Assembly (NCBI RefSeq): GCF_019175385.1
Contig: NC_083348.1
Span: forward strand, 1,379,001-1,443,000
Reading direction: 5' to 3'
Source of the DNA: Lycium barbarum
Lineage: Eukaryota; Streptophyta; Magnoliopsida; Solanales; Solanaceae
Length of the DNA stretch: 64,000 nucleotides
Shown here piece by piece: positions 1 to 9,972 of this stretch; positions within the stretch are counted from its first letter, which is position 1, and each line of letters opens with the position of its first letter. The position numbers were made by a program, and so were the translations under genes. The notes below the pieces were generated by a model that saw only the letters and a list, made by a program, of their open reading frames with translations, was not told the DNA's origin and did not search any database.

Positions 1-1318
1 CCGAGGTGGGAAACGGTAGGTGCCCGCGCGATTTAGTGAATTTGGGCCGTGATAATATTCTTCTATTTTGGTGTGTTCGATATGAACAAAAAGTGAAATA
101 AGTGGTGTTTCTTATTTTATTTTTCTTCTATACGTAAGCAAAATATATTATGCTACAATCACTTTTATATAGCCTAAACAAGTAATATGGGAGGTGGAGG
201 TTGGTGTGGGGGTGTGGGGTGGTGGTTGGTGGGATGGAAGCTACGATGGTGTGTGAAAATTAGGTGTATTGGAAGGTGGGGAGGACACAATAAATGTGGA
301 AGTCATTTGTTGAACTTGATTTTCCTACTTTTACTAGGGAAGTCATTTTCCTCATTTTAATGAACTTATTTTCCTAAAAAATATTTTTCAAAAGTTTTGA
401 CAAACCAAACATGAAAAAAAACTTCATACCGAACACATCCTTTATTTATTTCAAACTTTCAATGTTTTGCTTCTTTGGTGAATATTGAATCTCGTGTCTT
501 TGTATTTGCTAATTGTCCTTCCAAACTTCCTTCCGCATAATTTATTCTTTAAAAACTATTCAATTATATGACTAAGAAACTTTAATAATTATGAAGACTT
601 ACTAACAAGACATGATTAATGTGTCACTAGATTTTAAATTAATTATGCAATAGAAATTAAAATGCGACATAATAATATATTTTTATTAAATTTATTTTTT
701 TGTATCACGAGTTGGGCTCGGGCTTAGCACGAGCCTCGCGCAACCAGTATATAGTAGAAATGTCAAGAAAGGGCAATTCTGGAGCATTGGATAAGTTTTA
801 TCATTAAAATAAGTTTGGTTACAAAAACTTTAAAATAAGGGAGATGAGTGTAATATCTTAAACCATAAGGGAAGTGCGTGTTATAAGGTTAAATGTGAGG
901 GAGGTCTCTGAAATTATCCCAAATAATTTAGATTAGAAAGGAGATGAACACTCCTATAAAAGAAATATGTACTCCACATTTTTAAACATTAAATCTTGAT
1001 AGAGTCGAGGAGTGCGGAGGTAAACTTGCTTGTGATTTGAGCTAAAACTTTTATACTTTAAGTTTTTGTTCTAGAAGTTATTATGATCGTGTATTCTTGA
1101 TAGACAATTGCATATTATTGAAAATTAGCCGGTTGTGATTTTTGTTTCAATGTCTAATAGATGGCTATCAATTTAAAATTGACTTATTTATAAATAGAGT
1201 AATTGGGTATCTTTCAAAGAAATAGATTTAATGTGGGTTAGTTACATAGTATTTGTAATTATAGATATTTTATTGTATGATATAATGACATGTAATGTTA
1301 ATGTATCTTGACCGATAT
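1..1318. other. AT-rich non-coding DNA, no gene seen
   Basis: No reading frame of convincing length or composition is present on either strand. The part around 190-430 resembles a widespread nightshade non-coding repeat (GTGG-rich stretch followed by AAGTCATTTTCCT words and a poly-A run), and a related word set recurs near 5140-5430. I can support nothing more specific. Confidence 0.5.
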
Positions 1319-1882
1319 CTTTTGTAGACAATATTCTTGGTGTATGATTCTTTTTGTCGATTTGACTACTTTGTCATGACCAAACTCTTGTAATTGACAT
1401 TGATATTCCCCTTGAAAGTGTAACATAGTTGTCCCTGTGAAAAAATATATTGCGGCAAATCCAATTAGCTATTGTTTGACAGTGTGCTTTATATGATGTC
1501 ATCGGGAAACATACTCCCACTAAAAGTTATCATCTGATAAGGGAACGTAACATACAATCAAAACATCGTTATAAAAAGATTTTATGTGAGATACAACATC
1601 ATAATATATTTGTCTCTCATAGACTAAATTATCTATAGTTAGTTAGTCACAAATAATATATAACTGATTTAACTAAATTCTTATTGTTTGCATGTTCAGT
1701 AAATATTGAATTCAACTATTTTGCCCACGTAATAATATGGAGTATCCATTTTCATATTTTAAATAATTGCATTTATTCTAATGAAAAATGTATTCTTCTT
1801 ATATAAATTATTTATTGATCACGTGATGCACATGTGCAATGCATGTACACTAAAGACTAGTGTTGTTATAGGTGCATAATTA

Positions 1883-2086
1883 GAGAAAGTCATTTTTTAA
1901 CTTTTCTGAGTTACTCTAAAACGTACAATTTAGTCTGTTATAGTAAGAGATCAATTGTTCCACATGTGCATCAAGCCTTTGACACCGTATTATATGGTGT
2001 ACACGTGAAATGGTTGGCTTCTTACTATAACTGACTAAATTGTACGCTTTAGAGTAACTCAGAAAAGTTAAAAAATGACATTCTCG
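1883..2086. repeat. Foldback (MITE-like) hairpin, copy 1
   Basis: The left arm starts GAGAAAGTCATTTTTTAAC and the right arm ends with its near-complement. The two arms pair over roughly 65 bp with few mismatches and more weakly further in, leaving a short centre. The terminal word is close to AATTCGAG...CTCGAATT in the sister copies. A second, partial right-arm copy lies at about 2098-2146. No transposase is encoded. Confidence 0.8.
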
Positions 2087-2607
2087 AACTGACGCATAAG
2101 AGTAACTCGGAAAAGTTAAATATGGCATTCTCGAATTGACACATACAAACAGTTGCTAACAAAACCAATGACAAAAAAAAAATGTTCTTCTGGATTTGAC
2201 ATATATGAATGAACATACCTTGTATACGAACAATAATTATATTGAGTTTGAAAGAGATCAACTCAATATACAGTAAGAAACCAATTGTTCCACGTGTGCA
2301 TCATGCGTTTGACACCGTAATATTTGGTGTACATGTGAAACAGTTGGCTTTTTTCTTTTGTAGATGATATTCTTGGTGTATGATTCTTTTTGTTGATTTG
2401 ACTACTTCGTCATGACCAAACTCTTTTAATTGACATTGATATTCCCCTTGAAACTGTAACATAGTTGCCCCTGTGAAAATATAACAGTCATTCGCTATAG
2501 CACTAATTTTTTTTTGATCAAATGATGAAGTTATAGAGAGATTTGAATGTATATTGAATTTGAAAATAGGCACGCTCACTAATTATTTATAAACTAATCA
2601 TTAGATT

Positions 2608-2820
2608 AATTCGAGGAAGTCATTTTTTAACTTTTCTAAGTTACTCTAAAGCGTACAATTTAGTCTGTTATAGTAAGAGATCAATTGTTCCACGTGTGCA
2701 TCATGCGTTTGACACTATAATATATGGTGTACACGTGAAATGGTTGGCTTCTTACTATAACTAACTAAATTGTACACTTTAGAGTAACTCGGAAAAGTTA
2801 AAAAATGACATTCTCGAATT
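2608..2820. repeat. Foldback (MITE-like) hairpin, copy 2
   Basis: This has the same architecture as the copy at 1883-2086, bounded by AATTCGAG at 2608-2615 and CTCGAATT at 2813-2820. The arms again contain GTACAATTTAGT and its complement. Confidence 0.8.
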
Positions 2821-3709
2821 GACGCATACAAACAGTTGCTGACAAAAACAATGACAAAAAAAATGTTCATCTAGATTTGACATATATAAATGACCTTACC
2901 TTGTATACGAACAATAATTATATTGAGTTTGAAAAGAGATCAACTCAATATACAATAAGAGACCAACTGTTCCACGTGTGCATCATGCATTTGACATCGT
3001 AATATATGGTGTACACGTGAAACTGTTGGCTTCTTTCTTTTGTAGACGAGTTTCTTGGTGTATGATTCTTTTTGTAGATTTGACTAATTCGTCATGACCA
3101 AACTCTTGTAATTGACATTGATATTCCCATTGAAAGTGTAATATAATTGTCCTTGTGAAAAAATATACTGCGGAAAATTCAATTAGCTATTGTTTGACAG
3201 TGTGCTTTATTTGATGTCATCGAGAAACATAATCCCACTAAAAGTTATCATCTCATAAAGGAACGTAACGTACACTAAAAACATCGTTATAAAAAAGATT
3301 TTATGTGAAATACAATATATTTGTCTCTCATAGACTAAAGTATCCATAGTTAGTCAGTCACAAATAATATATAATTAACTTAACTAAATTCTTATTGTTT
3401 GCATGTCCAGTAAATATTGAATTCAATTATTTTGCCCGCGTAATAATACGGAGTATCCATTTTCATCTTTTAGATAATTGCATTTATTTTAAAGCAAAAT
3501 GCATTCTTCTTATATAAATTATTTATTGATTCACGTGATGCACACGTGCAATGCACGTACACTAAAGACTAGTGTTGTTATAGGTGTATAACAATCATTC
3601 GCTATACCAGTCAAAAATTTCATATCCAATGATGTTACAGAGAGTTTTGAATGTATATTGAATTTGAAAAGAGATACGTTCACTAAGTTTATAAACTAAT
3701 CATTAGGTT

Positions 3710-3922
3710 AATTCGAGAAAGTCATTTTTTAAAATTTTTGAGTTACTCTAAAGCGTACAATTTAGTCTGTTATATTAAGAGATCAACAGTTCTACGTGTG
3801 CATTATGCGTTTGACATCGTAATATATGATGTACACGTGAAATGTCAGCTTCTTACTATAACTGACTAAATTGTATACTTTAGAGTAACTCGGAAGAGTT
3901 TAAAAAATGACATTCTCGAATT
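3710..3922. repeat. Foldback (MITE-like) hairpin, copy 3
   Basis: It is bounded by AATTCGAG (3710-3717) and CTCGAATT (3915-3922). It is somewhat more diverged than copy 2 and is followed by a second right-arm fragment at about 3930-3974, as in copy 1. Confidence 0.78.
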
Positions 3923-4154
3923 GACACATAAGAGTAACTCAGAAGAGTTTAATAATGACGTTCTCGAATTGATGCATACAAACAGTTGCTGACAAAACCA
4001 ATGACAAAAAAATGTTCATCTGGATTTGACACAAATAAATGAATTTACCTTGTATACGAACAATAATTATATTGAGTTTGAAAAGAGAAACCAACTTGTT
4101 TGAACAAGCTTATTGTAAATAGTTGATAAGTATTTTTAGGTGCTACAATAGATT

Positions 4155-4667
4155 TTACATTTTTTTGCACGAATTGCCCTTCAGAGTCGCTGGTCTTTAA
4201 TTTTTTCCCCTCAAATTGCTGGTATTTAATTTTCGTCCTTCACTTAAGAAAGTGGCGAAAATACTTCGGGATTTTGGGTTCGAACTCGCACTCATTATAA
4301 AAAAATAATTTCGCAAGGCAAGGCTTCGCGAAAATTTCGCCTTATAAGGCAGAATTTGCCTTAAAATTATGCCTTTAGGCCGAGTTTGCAAGAATTCTGC
4401 CTTAAGGCAAAAGTTTGCCTTGTGAAATTTTGCAAGGGAGATTTTTTTTTTTTTTTGGAATTGTATAGAGGCCTAACTTTTACCCGAATAGGCCTAATTT
4501 TACTACGAACGTCTGCCTTGCATTTTTTTTAACTGAGCCAGGGTTCGAACTCAGAACCTCGGGTTATTTTAGACGAAGGGAAAAAATTAAAGACCAACAA
4601 TTTGAGGGCCAAATTAAAGACCACACCCGAATAAGGGCAATCGTGCAAATTGCCCTAGATTTTAGGG
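4155..4667. repeat. Second foldback element (TTTGCACGA / TCGTGCAAA termini)
   Basis: The left end TTTTGCACGAATTGCCCTT and right end AGGGCAATCGTGCAAATTGC are inverted copies. Inside them, GGTCTTTAATTTTTTCCC and its complement form a second pairing block, and a pair of GGTTCGAACTC words sits further in. The centre carries runs of GCCTTAAGGC-like palindromes. This is a non-coding MITE-type foldback, and the family name is unknown to me. Confidence 0.7.
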
Positions 4668-4839
4668 ATAATTTCAAAGTCTCCCCTCCAAATTTACCTT
4701 TATCAAACTGACCACCTTTGTGCGTTGTGATATTACGCACACCTATCTTATTTTCATTTTTTTTTTTGCAACGAAAATTGGTTCAAATGAAGAGGTTGTA
4801 TAATATTTCAATAATGCCCTTCTGTGGGATACGAAGGGG

Positions 4840-5116
4840 GCTAGCCCCTCCTCCGCTTCTTCTTATTAGTAGTAGTATTTAGTAATCATTCTTAAGTGGT
4901 TATTACTAACTGTCGCTTCATGTGCTTTTTATATTCTGCTATTTCGTCTTCTTATTTTCTTGCTGCCCTGCTTTGAATTTTTTTTTTTTTTGCCGAGGAT
5001 CTATCGGAAACAACCTCTGTACTCCACAAAGGTAGGGGTAAGGTTTGCGTGCATCCAACCCTTCCCAGACCCCACTTGTGAGATTACATTGGGTCTGTTA
5101 TTGTTGTATTTTTCTA
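4840..5116 (+). mobile_element. TS-type SINE (tRNA-derived), 3' portion
   Basis: The stretch from GAGGATCTATCGGAAACAAC through AGGTAGGGGTAAGG, CAGACCCCACTTGTG and TTACATTGGGTCTG, ending in a TTGTTGT tail, is the conserved 3' half of the TS family of tRNA-derived SINEs found in nightshades. A long pyrimidine/T tract precedes it, as is usual. The 5' tRNA-like head with A and B boxes is not convincing here, so the copy may be truncated. I could not define a target-site duplication. Confidence 0.8.
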
Positions 5117-5360
5117 GCTAGGAAAACAAGTTTCTTAAAATTGAGGAATATGACTTTCTTAGTGGGAGTAGCGAAAACAATTTCTAAATGTCATTCCACA
5201 TTGATTGTGTCTTCCACATCCTCAACATACTTCATCTTCACCCACTCCCCACCCCCTATAGACTCCACCTTCCTTAGTATTTGACTTTGATTATATACAA
5301 ATGCTTTTAGGATAATATTTTTGCTTGGGTACTGAACACACAAATTATAAGTGAAAACCC

Positions 5361-5362
<2 letters not shown>

Positions 5363-5391
<29 letters not shown>
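5363..5391. repeat. Homopolymer tract, 29 T
   Basis: An uninterrupted run of 29 T residues. It sits inside a non-coding repeat that reappears in degenerate form near 190-430. It may be the A tail of a minus-strand retroposon, but no body is recognisable. Confidence 0.7.
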
Positions 5392-5524
5392 GTGAAAGAC
5401 ATTTTCCTTTGTACCAAATACGCCCATAATGATTTAAGGTGAAAACGAATTGTCTATTGCCAAAGTTATCAAAGAAGAAAGAGATATAGTAATACAATCC
5501 TAATAGAATTACCAATTACAAATA

Positions 5525-6305
5525 CAGTCAAACCTCTCTATAATTTCCATTCGTTATAACAACATTTCACTATAACGGCCTAATTTTCTCCGGAATCGAT
5601 TTTTTATGTTATATTTTACTTCTCTATAACAACATTTTGCCTATAATAGCAATGACATCCATTATAGCGGTATACTCTTTGTAAAATTACCTCTCTATAA
5701 CAACCATGCTCAAATAGTGTGTAATAATATTTTGTAAGAAATATATTATGTGACAACAAAAGTGTCGATGAAGAGCCTCAACCTACTGCTACTTGGAGAT
5801 AGAAGAGTCAACTGTTAAGCACTTAGACAAACTTCAAGGGAAAGCTATTGAATTTCCTTTTGTTGAACGTTTGGACAAAATTCTTCGTCAGTTCAAGCGT
5901 TATATTATCACTAAGAGACTAGAATTTACGAAAGCCTACAATTGTAGAGTTCTTACGTCAAACTTGAAATATTTAAATTCTCAATTAATTTAAAATGCAT
6001 ATGTTCCATAGATTTTAATTCTTTATCTGTGTGGTACAACTAGTTATGGATTTAGTAGTAATTTATTAGTCTTTTCAATTTTTAGTTTATGAGATATGAA
6101 AACCAATTGAGATTTTAAAATTTACAAGTTTAATGTTTTCGTTTATAATATAAAAAGTACAAAAATTTAATTGTTTGCGTACTTTTGTTTATAATAGCTA
6201 AATGAGATCTAAATATCGAATGTCAGTATACATGCATAACAGCACCTCGCTATAGCAGCCATGAAATTTCCGGACAAACGCTACCACTATAGAGAGGTTT
6301 GACTG
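5525..6305. mobile_element. Emigrant/pogo-like MITE with TA target duplication
   Basis: The ends are perfect inverted repeats: CAGTCAAACCTCTCTATA at the left and its complement at 6288-6305. Each is flanked by TA (5523-5524 and 6306-6307). TA duplication plus a CAGT...ACCTCTATA-type terminus is the signature of Emigrant-like MITEs mobilised by pogo/Tc1-mariner transposases. Further subterminal TATAACA/TGTTATA words repeat inside. At 781 bp it is longer than most MITEs and holds a small reading frame. Confidence 0.8.
5793..5993 (+). pseudogene. Small reading frame inside the MITE, possible transposase relic
   Basis: A 66-codon frame begins MEIEESTVKHLDKL and is rich in K, E and L. It lies wholly within the terminal inverted repeats. 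Its position suggests a remnant of the pogo-type transposase of the parent element, but I see no DDE or helix-turn-helix motif that would prove it. It could equally be chance or a captured exon. No Shine-like or Kozak signal helps. Confidence 0.25.
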
Positions 6306-6307
6306 TA

Positions 6308-6998
6308 CTAGATGAAAGTCAACAAAATAAATATTATACGCATTTAAAGAGAAAATTTTCTAGCAAATAAAAGTAAAATGAAGAAAATTTACTAGCACAA
6401 GAAGATGCTATCAATTTTTTTTTTTTTTGTTGTTTCTGTAAATTTATGCAAGGCAACTTATGAAAGATCTAAATTCTCCTATTTACTATTCCCTTCATTC
6501 AAATTGTGCCGCTTTTGCCTTTACACTCCCCTTAAGAAATATTGATTAGGCGGAGTATTTGACTAATTTACTTTGTAAGATTCCCAGTAGGCACGACAAC
6601 AAAGACAAACACAAATATAGAAATGTTCCCTCTTTACCCTTTCACTTTCCCCTCTAAAAACTCATTTTCAACATACCTATACCCACAACTCACCTTGTAT
6701 GGAGATCAACAGGTAAGAATGAAGCCGGAAAAATCTGTGCTGTCAGAAGATCTCTGTTGCATAATATCAGACAGCAAGAAATGGAGATGCAAAAGCTATT
6801 AAGTCCAAGGTAAGTCTATGTGTGAAAAGCATTCAACTAGCTGGTGTTTACTCGTAAAATGGTTCAGTTGAATTTATAGAAGTGGTTAGAGACACGTAGA
6901 TCAGAATAGAGTATTCTTATTAAAATGACGTAGATATGCGTAAATAAAGTGAGAAATAAGGAAGTATCCTGTGCAGTAAGCGATAGTCCCAAACATAG
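6308..6998. other. Unique-looking DNA with a possible WRC-like mini-frame
   Basis: This stretch is not obviously repetitive. A 27-codon frame at 6719-6802 (+) contains C-x9-C with KKWRC (residues near CIISDSKKWRC), which matches the spacing and core of plant WRC domains. It is followed by a stop and then AAG|GTAAGT, a good splice-donor sequence near 6809. The second half of a WRC domain (C-x2-H) is absent. Without transcripts this is only a hint of an exon or gene relic. The rest of the interval shows nothing codable. Confidence 0.25.
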
Positions 6999-7472
6999 TG
7001 TAATGACCCGTTCGGTTGTTATTGCATTTTCGACTATTTTGCCCCGTCGACCCATGGCTGAGCCTTATTAGTACTATTTTGACCTGCGAGGCCAGGTGGC
7101 ACAGTTCCCTAGTTATTGGAGTGAGTTTTGATGTGACTTTTAGAAAATTTGGCTTCTAATTAAAAATCGGTTGACTCATAGTTGACTTTTGCTTCTAAGA
7201 GGTTTGGATAGTCATTTAGAACTTGTGTGAATATTCGGTTCGGTTCCTAATGCACTCGGGTGCATTTTGGGACTTGGGTTGGAAAGTTAGTTTTGAGGTA
7301 TCGGGGGTTGACTTGGTCAACGAGACCTTCGATGGAAATTCTGAGGTCACGAGTGCATTCGTAGAACATTTTATGTATATCTGCATATTTGGTTTGTGTT
7401 CGAGAGGTTTCAGGATAGTTCCGGGTGTTGATTCCAAGTTTGGAAGATACTAGAAATTTCTGGTGTCTGGTG

Positions 7473-7568
7473 AGCCCTATAGCGCTAGGGTGAGCGCTAT
7501 AGGGGTGGCGCTATAGCGGTGGGGTGACCGCTATCGTGGCTGACGGACCAGATTTTGTATTTAAAGGC
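7473..7568 (+). promoter_or_regulatory. Palindrome array and TATA box of the LTR remnant
   Basis: Words such as AGCGCTATAG, GGCGCTATAGCGGT and GACCGCTATCG are packed within 70 bp. They are followed about 17 bp downstream by TATTTAAAGG (7558-7567), a plausible TATA box. The layout parallels the younger LTRs in this window. Confidence 0.5.
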
Positions 7569-8497
7569 CCTAAATCTTTCATTCATTATCCACTCTGAAA
7601 ATAGAGCTTTTGGGAGAAGTTCAAAGTGATTCTTGGGGGAAAATCTTAGTGGTAAGTCCTTCTATCTTCTTTCCTATTTCATGATTTCATTGTCACCTTA
7701 GGATTCCATTACCATGCCAGTTATTTAGAATTAAAAGAGGTTCAATGAATTCTTCTTCTAGGCTTTGTAATCTTGATTTATTGGTTGGGTTAGCTTCTTT
7801 AAGCATGGAGTAGATAATTAGAATCTTTTATTTCATAATTTCTTCCTAATTAGTGGCTAATTTATGGGATTGGAAGTTTGGGTTTATACCTAAATTTGGG
7901 GGTTTTTCCTAGAATCCGAATTTAAGTAAATTGTTGGTTATTCTAGCTTGATATTGATGGGAATTGATCACCTAGAGCCTTAATTTCATGTTGGAACCTT
8001 TAGATTCCTAATTCTACCCTCTGGTTCATAAAACCCATTCCATAGGTTGGGGATTCGGGTCTTGAATAGAAGTAAGGTTTGATCGATATTCTTCTTGATT
8101 CTAATTCCATGATTCAGATTTGTTAGACATTCATTATCTCGAGGCTCAAAGGAAAGGCTAGACTAAGGTGTGATTGTTGGAGACTTTGTTGTTCGGCTTT
8201 GCAGGTAAGTTACGATTTACCTTATGGTGAGACTTCGATAAGCGAAGCGTATGTTTAGATGATATTGTCTGAGAATGCATATAAACCTTCAGGTACGAAG
8301 TTGGGTTGGATATTGTTTTGGGTTGGGCCTTGTTGTGCGATTTGGGGGCTAGCCACCCCGTTGCATTGTTGACTTATCTTGTTCTATTTACGTATTGGCT
8401 CGTTGCCATATTGAGACATCAAATATTGGTGATTAGAGATATATCATGGCTATGATACTGTGGTACTTTACTTGATTGATATTAAGATGAGTCTAGT

Positions 8498-8663
8498 GAT
8501 TCCATTGTGGCCTATTGTGTAGCCTTATCATTGAGATTACTTGTGTGCCTTGGGAGGTACTGTTGAGAGTTGTGATTCCATTATGGCTTATTGTGTAGCC
8601 TTATCATTGATATTACTTGTGTGCCCTGGGAGGTACTGCTGAGAGTTGTGATTCCATTATGGA
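8498..8663 (+). repeat. 76-bp tandem subrepeats in the LTR remnant
   Basis: Units begin GATTCCATT(A/G)TGG at 8498, 8574 and 8650. The third is broken by the LINE after 14 bp and resumes at 9859, and a fourth, partial unit starts at 9919. Unit spacing is exactly 76 bp. Confidence 0.85.
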
Positions 8664-9858
8664 TTTTTTTTCCTTTTTGGTTAAAGTTTCACTTTATTTC
8701 ATCCAAAAATAGTCTGTACAAACCAGAGCTGATGCTGACCAACAGCTACTCAAGGTAAAATTTCCTACTCTACTAACTCGTACAAGCCAAATTAGGAGGA
8801 ACTACAAACAGAATAAAAGAAACAAATATTTCCTAACTATTTTAGCTAAGCTAGCTAATGATAGGAGTTTAGCTGTCCAAGTGCTTGCTGCCATTTGAAG
8901 TTGTTCCTGCCTTGGATGTGAATGTGTTGAGCAATCTCTCTGCAGAGTTTCTCAGAGTGGAAATGAGTGTTGTGAAACCTGAGTTAATTCCTTTCTCTCC
9001 AAATCAAAGCTATCAACATTCCAAATGTGCAGCAAGTAATAGAGTGAAGGCCTGATTTGTGTCTAGCAATTTTTGTAATCCATTGGACTTCATAACTCCA
9101 GTTACCTATGCTTCTGGTATAACCTAACCACTTCAGTAGCATTGTCCAGATTCCTCTTGTGGTTGAGCAGCCAAAATAGAGGTGCCCCCGTGTTTCTTGA
9201 GCTTGATCACAGAAAATTCACTCAGGTGGCACGTGGACACCAAACTTCTGGGGCCTATCAACAGTTGCTAATCTTCCTTGTATTGCCAGCCAAAGTGTAA
9301 ACTTGAATCTTGGATGTATACTAGGTTGGAGCATGATAATTTTCCATGTAACTTTAGGGTATTGAGGCATGAGCAGTGTATAAAGCTTTTTGATAGAAAA
9401 AAGAGTGAGCCTTGGAATCTGTTCTGCAGATTACCTTGCAAAGCTTGGTGCTGCAGGACTAGATCCCTAGTTGCCAGTATCTTCCTAACCACCCAGGTTG
9501 CAGCCTTGGGTAAGGGAAAATTTTCCAGGTTACCCCTCTTTATATAGAAACTATGCACCCATTTAATCCAGAGGCAATCCTTCTTCCTAGCAATAGCCCA
9601 GAGCTGTTTAATTATAGCAGCCTCGTTCCATAGATATAAGTTCATAACATTCAAGCCTCCAACAGTTTTAGGCTGAAAGATCTTTTCCTAGGCAACACGA
9701 GCCTTCCTTGAGATAGTAGCATGCCCTGTCCAAAGAAAAGATCTGCAAACAGCTTCAATCACCTTTAACACCTTCTTGGGCAAAATGAATACTTGAGCCC
9801 AGTATGTTTGGAGCCCAAAGAGAACAGATTTAATCATTTGCAATCTTCCAGCATATTT
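8664..9858 (-). mobile_element. 5'-truncated LINE (L1-type) insertion
   Basis: The insert interrupts a 76-bp repeat unit. Its minus-strand 3' end is at the left, marked by a T-rich tract (minus-strand poly-A) at 8664-8679. The body encodes the C-terminal part of an L1-type pol, so roughly the 5' four-fifths of a full LINE is missing, as is usual for target-primed reverse transcription. I could not identify a clear target-site duplication because the target is itself repetitive. Confidence 0.8.
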
Positions 9859-9876
9859 ATTGTGTAGTCTTATCAT
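8880..9876 (-). pseudogene. LINE pol fragment: RT C-terminus and zf-RVT domain
   Basis: Minus-strand translation gives LQMIKSVLFGLQTYWAQVF followed by an IxxVCRSFLWTG block. This is the thumb-region signature that follows the reverse-transcriptase domain in plant L1 elements. Next come an AATWVVRKILATRD block and a zf-RVT-like part with HLYFGCSTTRGIW near 9150-9180. The last part, near 8900-9060, ends in the usual IWRERN-type segment with an internal stop. Several frame breaks separate the pieces. The reverse-transcriptase catalytic YADD region and the endonuclease are absent, so it is inactive. Confidence 0.75.
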
Positions 9877-9972
9877 TGATACTACTTGTGTGCCCTGGAA
9901 GGTACTGTTGAGAATTGTGATCTATTATGGCTTATTGTGTAGCCTTTTATTGATATTGTTTGTGTGCCCATG
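9859..9972 (+). mobile_element. Old LTR remnant (+), second part
   Basis: Resumption of the interrupted 76-bp subrepeat after the LINE. It ends with CCATG (9968-9972), the left target-site duplication of the chromovirus. Confidence 0.7.

Larger units (their letters stand above)
1319..4090. repeat. Three-copy degenerate segmental duplication
   Basis: The block beginning CTTGGTGTATGATTC occurs near 1335, 2370 and 3052. Copies 1 and 3 continue in parallel for about 540 bp (tract TTTGACAGTGTGCTTTAT, then GCATTCTTCTTATATAAATT). Copy 2 is cut short after about 130 bp. Each copy is followed by a foldback hairpin, and a second shared block (CTTGTATACGAACAATAATT) lies near 2218, 2900 and 4050. This is an old tandem duplication with later internal deletions. 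No coding function is seen. Confidence 0.75.
6999..8663 (+). mobile_element. Old LTR remnant (+), first part
   Basis: It begins TGTAATGACCCGTTCGG, the sense-strand start of the same LTR class whose minus-strand copies end GGGTCGTTACA at 12203 and 19318. It contains a promoter-like palindrome array with TATTTAAAGG, a first-exon-like GGTAAGT region and 76-bp tandem subrepeats. It continues at 9859-9972 and 19324-19566 after two later insertions. No partner LTR or internal coding region is visible, so it is a truncated or solo LTR. Confidence 0.65.

Noticed and set aside
5363..5391. 29-T run as a Pol III terminator
   Set aside because: No Pol III gene precedes it. It is far longer than a terminator and looks like a retroposon tail or slippage product.
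5793..5993. Host gene within the MITE
   Set aside because: It is short, lies within the inverted repeats, and I see no family motif. Kept only as a possible transposase relic.
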